Shown here: positions 9,120 to 18,419 of the stretch, piece after piece
Numbering within the stretch: the first letter of the stretch is position 1
Layout: the number at the start of each line of letters is the position of its first letter
Source of the DNA: Parasulfuritortus sp037439465
GTDB taxonomy: Bacteria > Pseudomonadota > Gammaproteobacteria > Burkholderiales > Thiobacillaceae
Assembly: GCA_037439465.1 (NCBI GenBank)
Contig: JBBIVX010000001.1
Location: 157,184-221,183 of the forward strand
Length of the DNA stretch: 64,000 nt
Direction of reading: 5' to 3'
Made by a program: the position numbers and the translations under genes
Notes under the pieces: model-generated
Databases searched by the model: none
What the model was told of the DNA's origin: nothing
What the model saw: the letters and a program-made list of their open reading frames with translations, nothing else

Positions 9120-9196
9120 GCCGCAGGTGGCCACTCGGGTATAACGGATATCCCTCTCTTCTGAACCTGCCCGCAGCGGGTGCGGAAAATCACACC

Positions 9197-10552
9197 ATGG
9201 CCAAGGACAAGACAGTTTACGTTTGCAACGAGTGCGGCGGCCAGACCTCGAAATGGCAGGGCCAGTGCCCGCATTGCCTGGCCTGGAATACCTTGACTGA
9301 AGCCCCGGTGGTGGTGCAGACCCGCCGCTTTCAGGCCTTGGCGGCCAGCGGCGAAGTGCAAAGGCTGTCGGCGGTGCGGGCGCGGGAGACGGCGCGCATC
9401 GCCACCGGCCTTGCCGAATTCGACCGCGTCCTCGGTGGCGGTCTGGTTGAGGGGGGGGTGGTACTGATCGGCGGCGATCCCGGCATCGGCAAATCGACGC
9501 TGTTGCTGCAGGCGCTGGCCGAGATCGCCAAGCGGCAGAAGACGCTTTATGTTAGCGGCGAGGAATCGGCCGATCAGCTCGCCATGCGGGCCAACCGTCT
9601 GGGATTGGCCGGCTGCGATATTCCCATACTGACAGAGATCCGCCTGGAGTCGGTGTTGGCTACCCTGAAGCAGGAACAGCCACAAGTGGCGGTGATCGAC
9701 TCGATCCAGACCCTGTACACCGAGGCCATGCAGTCGCCGCCGGGCAGCGTCTCGCAGGTGCGCGAATGCGCCCAGGAGCTGACCCGGCATGCCAAACAAA
9801 CCGGCACCACCGTCGTTTTCGTGGGTCATGTCACCAAGGAAGGCGCCCTGGCCGGACCGCGCGTGCTCGAACACATCGTCGATACCGTGCTCTATTTCGA
9901 GGGCGATACCGGCTCCAGCTTCCGGCTGGTGCGGGCTTTTAAGAACCGGTTCGGGGCGGTGAACGAGCTGGGCGTGTTCGCCATGACCGACAAGGGCCTG
10001 AAGGGGGTCAACAATCCCTCGGCGCTGTTCCTCAACCGTTCGGAAAATGAAGCGCCGGGCTCTTGTGTGGTGGTGGCTCAGGAAGGGACGCGACCGCTGC
10101 TGGTGGAGGTGCAGGCGCTGGTGGATACCGCCCATACGCCGACACCGCGCCGCCTCACCGTGGGTCTGGATCCGAATCGTCTGGCCATGTTGCTGGCGGT
10201 ATTGCACCGCCACGGCGGTCTGGCCTGTTTCGATCAGGATGTCTTCGTCAATGCGGTCGGCGGGGTGCGCATCATCGAACCTGCGGCCGATCTGGCGGTA
10301 CTCGCGGCGGTGGTTTCCTCGATTCGCAACCAGGCCCTGCCGCACCAGTTCGCGGTCTTTGGCGAGGTCGGCTTGTCCGGTGAAATCCGGCCGGTGCAGC
10401 GCGGGCAGGAACGCCTGAAGGAGGCGGCGAAGCTGGGCTTCAAACGGGTTCTGGCGCCCAAGGCCAACCTGCCAAAGCAGGCTATCGCCGGCATGACGGT
10501 GCGCGGCGTCGAAACCCTCGGTGAGGCCCTGCTTTACCTGCGCGAACTGTAG
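9197..10552 (+). CDS. radA: DNA repair protein RadA
   Basis: A 451-residue branch-migration ATPase acting in recombination and repair. The N-terminal zinc finger has C10, C13, C24 and C27. The RecA-like core carries Walker A GDPGIGKST at 93-101, and the RadA-specific KNRFG motif lies at 249-253. The C-terminal part is the Lon-protease-like domain. A longer frame begins at 9116, but the ATG at 9197 sits right before the zinc finger and is the normal start. It converges with the c-di-GMP gene, leaving only 15 bases between the two stops. Confidence 0.97.
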   Translation: MAKDKTVYVCNECGGQTSKWQGQCPHCLAWNTLTEAPVVVQTRRFQALAASGEVQRLSAVRARETARIATGLAEFDRVLGGGLVEGGVVLIGGDPGIGKSTLLLQALAEIAKRQKTLYVSGEESADQLAMRANRLGLAGCDIPILTEIRLESVLATLKQEQPQVAVIDSIQTLYTEAMQSPPGSVSQVRECAQELTRHAKQTGTTVVFVGHVTKEGALAGPRVLEHIVDTVLYFEGDTGSSFRLVRAFKNRFGAVNELGVFAMTDKGLKGVNNPSALFLNRSENEAPGSCVVVAQEGTRPLLVEVQALVDTAHTPTPRRLTVGLDPNRLAMLLAVLHRHGGLACFDQDVFVNAVGGVRIIEPAADLAVLAAVVSSIRNQALPHQFAVFGEVGLSGEIRPVQRGQERLKEAAKLGFKRVLAPKANLPKQAIAGMTVRGVETLGEALLYLREL

Positions 10553-10567
10553 CGTCCGGCGGCCCGT

Positions 10568-13500
10568 TCAAGCCATAGCGATGAGCTCGTCGAGTGCCAC
10601 CGGCGTATGCAGTGCATAGCCCTGGCCATAATCCACCCCCAACGCCTCTAGCATGGTCAGTATGCCAGGTGTGGCGGCGAATTCGGCCACCGTCTTCATG
10701 CCCAGTGAATGGCCGATATCGTTCATCGATTTGACTATGGCCTGGAGGTCGGGCTCGTCCACCATATCCTTCACGAACATGCCGTCTATCTTCAGGGTGT
10801 CTGTCTTCAGGTTGCGCAGATAGTTGTAGGAAGCATTGCCACTGCCGAAATCGTCGATGCAGAACTTGCAGCCGTAGTGGCGAATCTGGCTGATGAACTG
10901 CTGGGCGCAGCTATAGCCGGAGAGGGTCGCGGTTTCGGTGATCTCGAACATGATCTTTTCGGCCGGGATGTCGCCGCCGGCGAGTTCACGCTGCAGGGTG
11001 GAGAGCACTTCCGGATCGGCGAGCGATTGGGCCGAGAGATTGATGGAGAATCCGCCAAGGGCGCGGAACGCCTCGCCATGGGCGCGGATCCAACGGAAAA
11101 TGCGGCCGATGACCCACAGGTCCACGTCGCGCGCCCGCTTCCAGTGCTCGGCGGCCTGGATGAAGGCTTGTGGCGAGATTGGGTTGCCGCTGTCGTCGCG
11201 GATGCCCAACAGGATTTCGTAATAGGGGGTGAGAGAGGCCGACTCCCGCAGCGGGGTGATGCGTTGGCCGCGCAGGTAGAGGACATCGTCGGACAGCATG
11301 GCATCGATGCGGCCGGCCCACTCCATTACTGACTCCCGTTCCTGCAGGCGGGTATCGGAGTCTTCATACACTTCCACCCGGTTGCGCCCCTGCGCCTTGG
11401 CGGTGGCGCAGGCTGCGGCCGCCCGTCGCAGCGCTTCCGTGGGGGCGAGACTGCCGCGTTGGTAGTTGGCCAGTCCGAGGTTGATATCAATGCCGAAACT
11501 CTGCTGCGCATGCCGGAAGTGATAGCCTTGCATGGCATTCAACAGGTTGGATGCCAGCCGCCGCCCGGCCTCGGCGTCCAGGTTGGGCAGGAAGAGGGCG
11601 AAGACGCCGTCGCCGAAGCTGGCAAGCAGGTCGCGGGGGCCGACCAGCGGCTGGATGAAGGCGGCCAGGTTGCGCATCAACAGTTCGCCCGCCGCTACCC
11701 CGCAATTGTCGAGTATGACCTGGAAAGGCGCGAATTCGAGTATGCCGCAGAGGTAGCGCTCAGCATCACCATTTTCTGGTGTCAGACGTTGCGTGAGCGC
11801 CTGTTCGAGACCGCGCCGATTCAACAGCCCGGTCACCGGATCATGGCAGGCCTGGTCGGAAAGCCGGCGGTACAGACTATCGATAATGCCGTATTCCGAG
11901 CGTTCGAGCAGCGGCAGATCGCGGCTTTCGGTGGGGGTGATGGCACCGCTGCGGAGTTGCCCCGAGAACTGGGCGATGGAGAAATCGATTTTACGGGTGG
12001 CAGAACGGTTGACGAAGGCGTAGGTTGCCGCGGGTTGACTTTGCCAAATGAGTTGCATCGGTACGCTCTGGCCGTCGCTGGCGATAGTCCACCAGTCACC
12101 GAGGAGCAGCGGCGCCGGCAGGGTGGCCGTCGGCGGTTCCTGTGTTTTTCCTGCCGTTTTCGCGGCGGCGAACCAGTCGACGGGAACCTGCACACTGTCG
12201 GTGGTGGCCGGCGACGTACCCAGGAAAACGGCGAACTGCTGCAGGAAACGCTCGCGCTGTGGCACGTCGATATTGACCTGGCGCAAGCCGCCCGCGATCT
12301 CATCCAGCCACGTGTTGGCAGGCGTTCCGGCGGCGTTTTGTGCCGACCCGGGTAGTTCCGTCCGGTCTGCCAGTTCTTCCAGCAGGTCCAGCCCGCGTGC
12401 CCAGCCGGCCTCGTCCCCACGTGCCGCCAGGAGTATGAGATAGTGCTGCCAGCCCTGTTCCAATAGCTGCAGTATCGGCTTCGGCAAGCGGCGATTGGCG
12501 ATACGGGCATTGAGTGCCTCGGCCGTCTTCCGCCGCGCCCGGCGTATCCTTTCCTGTCCCTCGCAGGCCTCCTGATAGGCGGCGACATGCTGCTGGCGCA
12601 GGCGCAGGGGCTGCTTCAGCAATTTTTCCAGACTGGTGCACGCTTGCTCGTAAGCGCCAGGGCCGGCGGCGGCCTGGGCCAGGGCCTGATCAATGATGGA
12701 ACCCGACAGCTCCTTCAATACCGGGTCGAGGATTCGCCCCTGGTCGTCGGCCACCACGGCGAGGCGATCGACCAGATTGAACAGCCGGCCGAGGGAATGG
12801 TTGGGCTGGAGGACATCCTCACCGCGCAGCAGGGCCTCGTAGAGCGGCCTTTCCAGCTTGCGCAGCAGTACATCGATGTCGGATTGGGGCGTATGTTCGG
12901 CGATGGCCTGACCGAACAAATGGGTCATCGCCCCCATCTTTTCGCGATAGGGCAGCGGCAGTTGCCCGGCCAGATCGGCGCGCTCCAGCAACGTCTGCAT
13001 CCAGTCGCTCAGTGAGGTTTGCGGCGGCATGGCGCTGGCGGACGGCAGCGCCGCCATCAAGGCGTTCAACTGCGGTGTCGCCAGCATGGGCGGGGTCACA
13101 GTTGCCGGCATCGATGCGCGGCCGGAGTCCGCCGGCATTTGTGCGAACAGGTGCAGGGTCTGCTCCAGCAGCGAGAGGATGTGCGGCAGTGCAATATTCG
13201 CGCCGGCCTCGACACCGCCCTGAGGTGCAGGCGCGGCAGCCGTCGTGATATCGGGCGGCGTTGCCGGTAAGCCGCTGGCCGGGACGTTGGGGTAGAGAGC
13301 AAACAGTCGCTCGGCAATCTCGGCTAATCTGGAGACTTGCTGATCGGCCTCAGCCGGTTCCCGGGTTGGAAGGCTACCTGGCTGTCCCGGCGGCTGGCTG
13401 GGGACGGTAGCAGGGGCCACAGGGCGGTGCCGCGCCGCCGGCGTGACGGGCTTGAGCGGGGCGAGCAGTTGGTTGAAGCGATCGTAAAGGGTACCGTACC

Positions 13501-14434
13501 CCGCGGCCAGGGCGGCGCCGAACTGCTTGTAGAGCAGTTTGCGCATGGCGCTGTTGAAGTCCATCTCACGCAGTGATTCCCGGAACGCCAGGCATACGGT
13601 CTCCGGGCCGAAGGGGTCGTTATGCCGGTCGATGACGACCGGGGACAAATGTCCGAAGCGTTGCGCAAACTGGAACATCCCAGTGCGGAGATCGGCTTCG
13701 AGGTGGTTGAAGACGGCGGCGATGTTAAGCCAGTCCTCGAAGCTGTCATCGTCGAGCAGTGACAGTTCGGTCTGCCCGATGGCCTGTTCCTGGCCGGCCT
13801 CGGTTTCCCCGAGGTGGTGCATTTTTTCCACCAGGATGGAGAAATGGCGCACGCTGATTTCCTGTTTGCGCCGCAAAAGATCGGAAAGACCGTTTAGATA
13901 GCGCGAGTGATCCGACAGCGGTAGCGAGGCGGTATCCCGATCCAGCAACGTGGATTCGACCCCCATGAAGAAATGGCCCCATGCCTGTTCCAGAAAATGC
14001 CGGAACAGGTTGACGCAGTCGCGTTGTATGGAGATCGATTCCTCGTGGAGCAGGCCGGAGTGGCTCGATTCGGCGGCGAGCAGTCTGGCGCGTGCCTGGT
14101 GGAGTGCCTGATAAACCTCGGCCGGCATCGCCTCGGACTGGAAACCGAGGCCATCGTTTTCATGCTGGCGCAATCTGCCCTGCAATCGATAGGGTTGTGG
14201 TCGGTCCGCCAAGACGATCGAAAGCACGGCATCAATGGCTGCCTCTGCCGTGGCGGCTGGCGGCAGGTGCGCAGCCGCCGTCGCGTCAAGGGGGAAAAGA
14301 TTCAGCCCGCGCTCGCTGAAATCGCGGATTTCACAGTTCAGGCCGGACCCATCCGGAAACGTCAGCGTCGCGATCTGGCGTGTCTTCAGGCGCGTGTGGC
14401 GGCGCTGTATGTCGGGAGCGTCTGGCGTATTCAT
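10568..14434 (-). CDS. PilZ - DUF1631 - degenerate GGDEF - EAL protein (c-di-GMP phosphodiesterase candidate)
   Basis: A 1288-residue cytoplasmic protein. The N-terminal PilZ domain has a full c-di-GMP signature: R11-x3-R15 and D38-x-S40-x2-G43. A long helical region (about 130-770) resembles DUF1631 and includes a low-complexity Ala/Pro linker near 350-480. The GGDEF-like domain (about 860-1015) has FGDGV in place of GGDEF, so cyclase activity is unlikely. The EAL domain (about 1060-1288) has EIL instead of EAL but keeps SINLSA, FEITET, IDDFGSG, LKID and YGQGY, so hydrolysis of c-di-GMP is plausible. The frame also opens at a TTG at 14476; the ATG at 14434, just ahead of the PilZ domain, is preferred. 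Confidence 0.8.
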   Translation of the reverse strand: MNTPDAPDIQRRHTRLKTRQIATLTFPDGSGLNCEIRDFSERGLNLFPLDATAAAHLPPAATAEAAIDAVLSIVLADRPQPYRLQGRLRQHENDGLGFQSEAMPAEVYQALHQARARLLAAESSHSGLLHEESISIQRDCVNLFRHFLEQAWGHFFMGVESTLLDRDTASLPLSDHSRYLNGLSDLLRRKQEISVRHFSILVEKMHHLGETEAGQEQAIGQTELSLLDDDSFEDWLNIAAVFNHLEADLRTGMFQFAQRFGHLSPVVIDRHNDPFGPETVCLAFRESLREMDFNSAMRKLLYKQFGAALAAGYGTLYDRFNQLLAPLKPVTPAARHRPVAPATVPSQPPGQPGSLPTREPAEADQQVSRLAEIAERLFALYPNVPASGLPATPPDITTAAAPAPQGGVEAGANIALPHILSLLEQTLHLFAQMPADSGRASMPATVTPPMLATPQLNALMAALPSASAMPPQTSLSDWMQTLLERADLAGQLPLPYREKMGAMTHLFGQAIAEHTPQSDIDVLLRKLERPLYEALLRGEDVLQPNHSLGRLFNLVDRLAVVADDQGRILDPVLKELSGSIIDQALAQAAAGPGAYEQACTSLEKLLKQPLRLRQQHVAAYQEACEGQERIRRARRKTAEALNARIANRRLPKPILQLLEQGWQHYLILLAARGDEAGWARGLDLLEELADRTELPGSAQNAAGTPANTWLDEIAGGLRQVNIDVPQRERFLQQFAVFLGTSPATTDSVQVPVDWFAAAKTAGKTQEPPTATLPAPLLLGDWWTIASDGQSVPMQLIWQSQPAATYAFVNRSATRKIDFSIAQFSGQLRSGAITPTESRDLPLLERSEYGIIDSLYRRLSDQACHDPVTGLLNRRGLEQALTQRLTPENGDAERYLCGILEFAPFQVILDNCGVAAGELLMRNLAAFIQPLVGPRDLLASFGDGVFALFLPNLDAEAGRRLASNLLNAMQGYHFRHAQQSFGIDINLGLANYQRGSLAPTEALRRAAAACATAKAQGRNRVEVYEDSDTRLQERESVMEWAGRIDAMLSDDVLYLRGQRITPLRESASLTPYYEILLGIRDDSGNPISPQAFIQAAEHWKRARDVDLWVIGRIFRWIRAHGEAFRALGGFSINLSAQSLADPEVLSTLQRELAGGDIPAEKIMFEITETATLSGYSCAQQFISQIRHYGCKFCIDDFGSGNASYNYLRNLKTDTLKIDGMFVKDMVDEPDLQAIVKSMNDIGHSLGMKTVAEFAATPGILTMLEALGVDYGQGYALHTPVALDELIAMA

Positions 14435-14543
14435 GCGCGTACCTACAGGGACGACCTCCAAGGTTAACCAAGCCAAGTTTACCTACTTGCCCGCCTCCTG
14501 TTACGTTGGAATTTGCCAACGTGGGCGCGGAGCATGGCGGCGA

Positions 14544-15332
14544 TTATGATCCTATATGTAGTTTATCCAGACCATTCCTGCTGAAGGACCAGAGCCCATG
14601 GTCGGCGAAGGTCTCGGTGCCGGCCATCATGTCCGCCAGATCGTTCGCCAGGGCCCCGGCGCTGGGCAATCGGTTCTTGGCCTCGCCGGGATGGCTTTGG
14701 GCCCGTTGCGGTGTGTCGATGGGACCGGGGATGACGAGGTGGACATGCAGGTTGGCGACGTCCGCCCATTCCTCCGCCAGGATGCGGTAATAGGCCTCAA
14801 GCGCGGCCTTGCTGACTGCGAAACCGCCCCAGTAGGCGGCAGGAGCGTGGCCATGGGTCTCACCCACCAGGATCACCGTGGCGGTCGCCGCGGCCGTGAG
14901 CAGCGGCAAACAGGCACGGTTGATAGCAAACGGCGCCAGGCAGTTGACCTTGTATTGCCGTAACCACTGGGCGGGTGTTTGCTGGCGGAGCGGACTGGGG
15001 CTCTCGAAGGTGGCGGCGCAATGCAGGATGCCGTCGAGTCGGCCCAGTTGCGTGTCGAGGGCCAGGGCCAGGCTGGCGAAATCATGTTCGTCCGCCTTTT
15101 CCAGATCCATGCAGAATATCGCCGGTAATGGCCCGCCGGCCGCCACGATCTCGTCATAGACCTTTTCCAGTTTGCCGGTTGTACGCCCGACCAGGACCAC
15201 GGTGGCAGCGCGCCGGGCGAAGGCCAGTGCCGCGGCACGGCCCAGACCCTGACCGGCACCGGTGACCAGTATGACCCGCTCCTTGAGCCATGGCTGGCGG
15301 CTACTTTCTGGCGGTGTAGATAGACTCTGCAT
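14544..15332 (-). CDS. short-chain dehydrogenase/reductase, YciK-like, lacking catalytic Tyr
   Basis: A 262-residue Rossmann protein of the SDR superfamily, closest by eye to YciK. The NAD(P)-binding motif TGAGQGLG is at 24-31 and the structural asparagine is N130. The active-site helix reads YWGGFAVSK: the lysine is K175, but the position four residues before it, normally tyrosine, is F171, and the usual SSxxG serine strand reads LVGETHG. A tyrosine does occur at 167, out of register. The gene overlaps the end of hpnE by 32 bases and so is probably cotranscribed with the squalene genes. Start ATG 15332; the longer frame is a shadow of hpnE. Confidence 0.8.
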   Translation of the reverse strand: MQSLSTPPESSRQPWLKERVILVTGAGQGLGRAAALAFARRAATVVLVGRTTGKLEKVYDEIVAAGGPLPAIFCMDLEKADEHDFASLALALDTQLGRLDGILHCAATFESPSPLRQQTPAQWLRQYKVNCLAPFAINRACLPLLTAAATATVILVGETHGHAPAAYWGGFAVSKAALEAYYRILAEEWADVANLHVHLVIPGPIDTPQRAQSHPGEAKNRLPSAGALANDLADMMAGTETFADHGLWSFSRNGLDKLHIGS

Positions 15333-16617
15333 CCTTTGGTTTTTCGGCAAGTATCGACCGGCTGCATTGTATCCCGCTGCGTACCGCGCCTTCGAGGGTG
15401 GCGGGGTAGTCGCCGGCCGTGTAGTCGCCGGCCAGGTACAAGCCGGGCAGGGCAGTGGCATTGATCGGGCGATCGAGATTGGGCAGACAGGCGAAGGTGG
15501 CGCGTTTCTCGGTGATGACCTGCTGCCGCAGTGGCGGCGGCAGCGCTGGCCACAATCGGCGCAACTGGCTGTCCGTCCGATACGCCAGCACATCGGCGGG
15601 CAGAGACTGGTGTGCGCCTTCGGCACTGACGACAACGGCGACCAGGCCTGCGCCCAAGTCGCTGCGGTCGAAAACCCACTGGCCGGGGCCGTCCTTCAGG
15701 CCCAGCATGGGGAAAGGAAGGCGCGGCACTTGCGCATAGCGTAACCAGATCGTGGTGATCGGTTGCCAGCGCAGGGCGGCCAGTTGCTGGCGCAGGCTGT
15801 CGAGGACGGGTACTGCCGGCAGCAGCCTGGCCGCCTGGGCGGGATGTACGGCGCAGACCAGATGGCGGTATACGGCCTGGCGGTCATCCAGGCGGAAACC
15901 GCCAGCCGTCGGGTGGATCTGGCGTATCCGCGCGCCCAGGCGGATTTCGCTGCCGTGTCGCGCCAGCCAGGCCATGGCGGGGGCGGCAAAGAGCGCGTCC
16001 AAAGGAGCGCGGGGCAACAGCAATTCACTGTCGCGGCGACCGCTGCCCAGACTGTCGCGTAGCACATGACAGAAGACTTGGGCGGAGGCGGTGGCGATGG
16101 GCGTGTTCAGCGCTGCCAGACAGAGCGGTTGCCACAAGTGCCCGATCAGCCGCTCGCCCTGGCCGTGATAGGCCAGCAAGGTGGCCACGCTGCAATCCGC
16201 TGCCAGGCGGTAGTGAGTGGCGCGCAGCCTGGCCAGCAGCCGCGCCGTCTGCCACTTTTCGCGCCAGCCAAGGCCGGTGGCGGTGATCAGGGCGGCGGCC
16301 AGATGCAGGGGCGCGGGCAGGGGCGGTGCCCGCAGGCGAAAATCGGGGGGCATGTGCCACTGCAGCGGCAGTCGTTCCAGCCGCTCGGCCGTGCCTACCC
16401 TGTGTAGTAGCCGCAGGGTTTCGCGGTAGGCGCCAAGCAGCAGGTGTTGGCCATTGTCGATCTCCAGACCCTGCCAAGGGATACTACGGGCGCGGCCGCC
16501 TGCCTGCCTGGCCGATTCGTAAATGGTGACGGCGCGGCCGGCGGCGGCGAGTTCCAGGGCGCAGGCGAGGCCGGCCCAGCCAGCCCCGATGATGGCTATG
16601 CCCGGCCGCTCAGCCAC
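15301..16617 (-). CDS. hpnE: hydroxysqualene dehydroxylase (squalene-associated FAD-dependent desaturase)
   Basis: A 438-residue FAD-dependent amine-oxidase-fold enzyme that reduces hydroxysqualene to squalene, the third step of the HpnCDE route to hopanoids. The dinucleotide-binding motif GAGWAG is at 11-16. The C-terminal FAD motif is the block around GLYLAGDYTAGDYPATLEGAV near the end. The start is taken as GTG 16617, which overlaps the end of hpnD by 22 bases and places the FAD motif at the N-terminus. An apparent 722-residue frame reaching 17469 merely reads through hpnD in another phase and is not a fusion. Confidence 0.92.
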   Translation of the reverse strand: MAERPGIAIIGAGWAGLACALELAAAGRAVTIYESARQAGGRARSIPWQGLEIDNGQHLLLGAYRETLRLLHRVGTAERLERLPLQWHMPPDFRLRAPPLPAPLHLAAALITATGLGWREKWQTARLLARLRATHYRLAADCSVATLLAYHGQGERLIGHLWQPLCLAALNTPIATASAQVFCHVLRDSLGSGRRDSELLLPRAPLDALFAAPAMAWLARHGSEIRLGARIRQIHPTAGGFRLDDRQAVYRHLVCAVHPAQAARLLPAVPVLDSLRQQLAALRWQPITTIWLRYAQVPRLPFPMLGLKDGPGQWVFDRSDLGAGLVAVVVSAEGAHQSLPADVLAYRTDSQLRRLWPALPPPLRQQVITEKRATFACLPNLDRPINATALPGLYLAGDYTAGDYPATLEGAVRSGIQCSRSILAEKPKDAESIYTARK

Positions 16618-17435
16618 GTCTTGACGGCCAGCCAGAACTGGCGGCCGGGGGGGATGGCGATGCGACAGCGCAGCACCGGGTAGCCGGCGAGGCGGATTTC
16701 TTCCAGCAAGGCCTGGTAGATGGCCGCCATGATCAGACCGGGGCGCTGGGCCTTGCGGTCGGCGGCGGGGAGCCGCGCCAGGGCCTGGTTGTAGGTCGCG
16801 CGGGCACGCTGATACTGGAACTCCAGCAGATGGCGGAAGGCTGCGCTGTCCCGGCCTTGCAGTATGTCCTGTGTGCTGACGCCGAACCGTGCCATTTCGT
16901 CCTGGGGCAGGTAGATGCGGTCGCGGCGGGCATCTTCGCCGACATCGCGGATGATGTTGGTGAGCTGGAAGGCGAGACCGAGCCGGGCGGCATAGTCGAG
17001 GGTGGCGGGTTCGCTGTGGCCGAAGATGCGGGCGGAAATCTCGCCGACCACACCGGCGACACGATGGCAGTAGAGCTGCAGCGATTCGAAATCGGAATAA
17101 CGGACCGGGCCCAGATCCATGATCATGCCGTCGATGATCGCCTCCATCTGCGCGTGCGGCAGGTTGAACGGCCCGACGAACTCCCGCAGTGCGCGGGCGA
17201 CCGGATGGCTCGGTTGGCCGCCATAGGCGCGGTCGAGTTCCTGGCGCCACCATTCCAGTTTGATGCGGGCAACGCCGGCATCGCGACAGTCGTCGACGAC
17301 ATCGTCCACCTCCCGGCAAAAACTGTAGAAGGCGGTGATGGCCCGGCGTTTGGCGGGTGCCAGGAAGCGAAAGGCGTAATAGAAACTGGAGCCGCTGGCG
17401 GCGGCCTTGTCGCGGCAATATTGCTGTGGCGTCAA
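16596..17435 (-). CDS. hpnD: presqualene diphosphate synthase
   Basis: A 279-residue trans-isoprenyl diphosphate synthase-fold enzyme that condenses two farnesyl diphosphates to presqualene diphosphate. The first aspartate-rich motif DDVVDD is at 44-49, and the second is the IIRDVGEDARRDRIYLP block in the middle. It is flanked by hpnC (four-base ATGA overlap) and hpnE, the canonical order. Length and motifs distinguish it from the phytoene synthase relatives. Together the three genes supply squalene for hopanoids; squalene-hopene cyclase is not in the window. Confidence 0.94.
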   Translation of the reverse strand: MTPQQYCRDKAAASGSSFYYAFRFLAPAKRRAITAFYSFCREVDDVVDDCRDAGVARIKLEWWRQELDRAYGGQPSHPVARALREFVGPFNLPHAQMEAIIDGMIMDLGPVRYSDFESLQLYCHRVAGVVGEISARIFGHSEPATLDYAARLGLAFQLTNIIRDVGEDARRDRIYLPQDEMARFGVSTQDILQGRDSAAFRHLLEFQYQRARATYNQALARLPAADRKAQRPGLIMAAIYQALLEEIRLAGYPVLRCRIAIPPGRQFWLAVKTWLSGRA

Positions 17436-18334
17436 TGCTGACAGCCTTTGCTGCAGCCGCGGCCGGCACAGGGTGAGGCGGCGGGTCGCGACCGGGCGGT
17501 AAAAAGGGCGCGACGCAGGATGATGAGCCCGTCGATCGGCCCCAGGCGGGGACGGTGATGGAATATGTCGCCCTGGCTGGCGCGCAGTTTTTCCAGGATG
17601 CGCTGGCCGCCCAGGATGATCAACCGCATCTCCAGCCCGAGGCGTCCCTTGAGGGCGCGACCGAGCGGCGAGCCGGCGGCCAATATACGCTCGGCGCGCT
17701 CGATCTGGACCTTCATGAATTGTTGCCAGAGGGCGTCGACGCGCCCCTCGGCGATCTGCCGTTCGCTGAGGCCGAGTCCCGCCATCTCGTCCTGGGGCAG
17801 ATAGAGGCGGCCCTTGCGGTAATCGATGGCGACGTCCTGGAGGAAGTTGATGAGTTGCAGGGCGGAGCAGATGCCATCCGACCAGGCCAGGTGCCTGGGG
17901 TCGCTATCGCCATAGAGGGCGAGCAGCAGACGGCCGATGGGGTTGGCGGATTTACGGCAGTACTGCATGACTTCGCCGAAATCGGCATAGCGGTTTTTGC
18001 TGACATCCTGGCAGAAGGCATCGAGCAGGTCGTGGAAGGGGGCATAAGGCAGTCGGTGGTCGCGGATGACTTGCCCCAGGGCGATGTATAGCGGATCGTC
18101 CATCGTCTCGCCGCGTTCCAGCGCCCGCAGTTTTGCGCGCATCCCGGCAAGGGCAGCCAGGCGTGTTGCGGATGTGCTTTCGCCCTCGTCAGCGAGGTCG
18201 TCCGCGGCCCGCGCGAAGGCGTAGAGGATGCGCACCGGGCGGCGCAGATGGCCGGGCAGGATGATCGAGGCCACGGGAAAGTTTTCGTAGTGCCCGGCGT
18301 TGATAGGGTTGCTGCGGTTAGCGATGTCGTCCAT
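17432..18334 (-). CDS. hpnC: hydroxysqualene synthase with Cys-rich C-terminus
   Basis: A 300-residue squalene/phytoene synthase-family enzyme that turns presqualene diphosphate into hydroxysqualene. The aspartate motif DDLADE is at 45-50 and the second motif is the FLQDVAIDYRKGRLYLP block. The ATG at 18334 is the first sensible start; a longer frame to 19705 is a shadow crossing tRNA-Leu and tig. The last dozen residues are odd: CAGRGCSKGCQH, three cysteines and a terminal histidine that could bind metal. It is the first gene of the hpnCDE operon and is divergent from tRNA-Leu/tig. Confidence 0.93.
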   Translation of the reverse strand: MDDIANRSNPINAGHYENFPVASIILPGHLRRPVRILYAFARAADDLADEGESTSATRLAALAGMRAKLRALERGETMDDPLYIALGQVIRDHRLPYAPFHDLLDAFCQDVSKNRYADFGEVMQYCRKSANPIGRLLLALYGDSDPRHLAWSDGICSALQLINFLQDVAIDYRKGRLYLPQDEMAGLGLSERQIAEGRVDALWQQFMKVQIERAERILAAGSPLGRALKGRLGLEMRLIILGGQRILEKLRASQGDIFHHRPRLGPIDGLIILRRALFTARSRPAASPCAGRGCSKGCQH

Positions 18335-18402
18335 ATAAAACAATGGCTTGCTTTGCTTGGCCAGGAAAGGCCGGCTGACAGGGCGGGGCCGGTATATTAC
18401 AC

Positions 18403-18419
18403 TTCGCCAGCTTGGCGAA
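18403..18419 (+). repeat. perfect inverted repeat spanning tRNA-Leu 5' end
   Basis: TTCGCCA-GCT-TGGCGAA, seven-base arms around three bases. The right arm includes the first five bases of mature tRNA-Leu (18415-18419). In the precursor RNA this hairpin would compete with the acceptor stem and could influence RNase P processing; that effect is inferred. Confidence 0.6.

Noticed and set aside
15301..17469. 722-residue apparent fusion of hpnD region and hpnE
   Set aside because: The first 284 residues read hpnD in a different frame and show low-complexity Arg/Pro/Cys composition; hpnE starts at GTG 16617.
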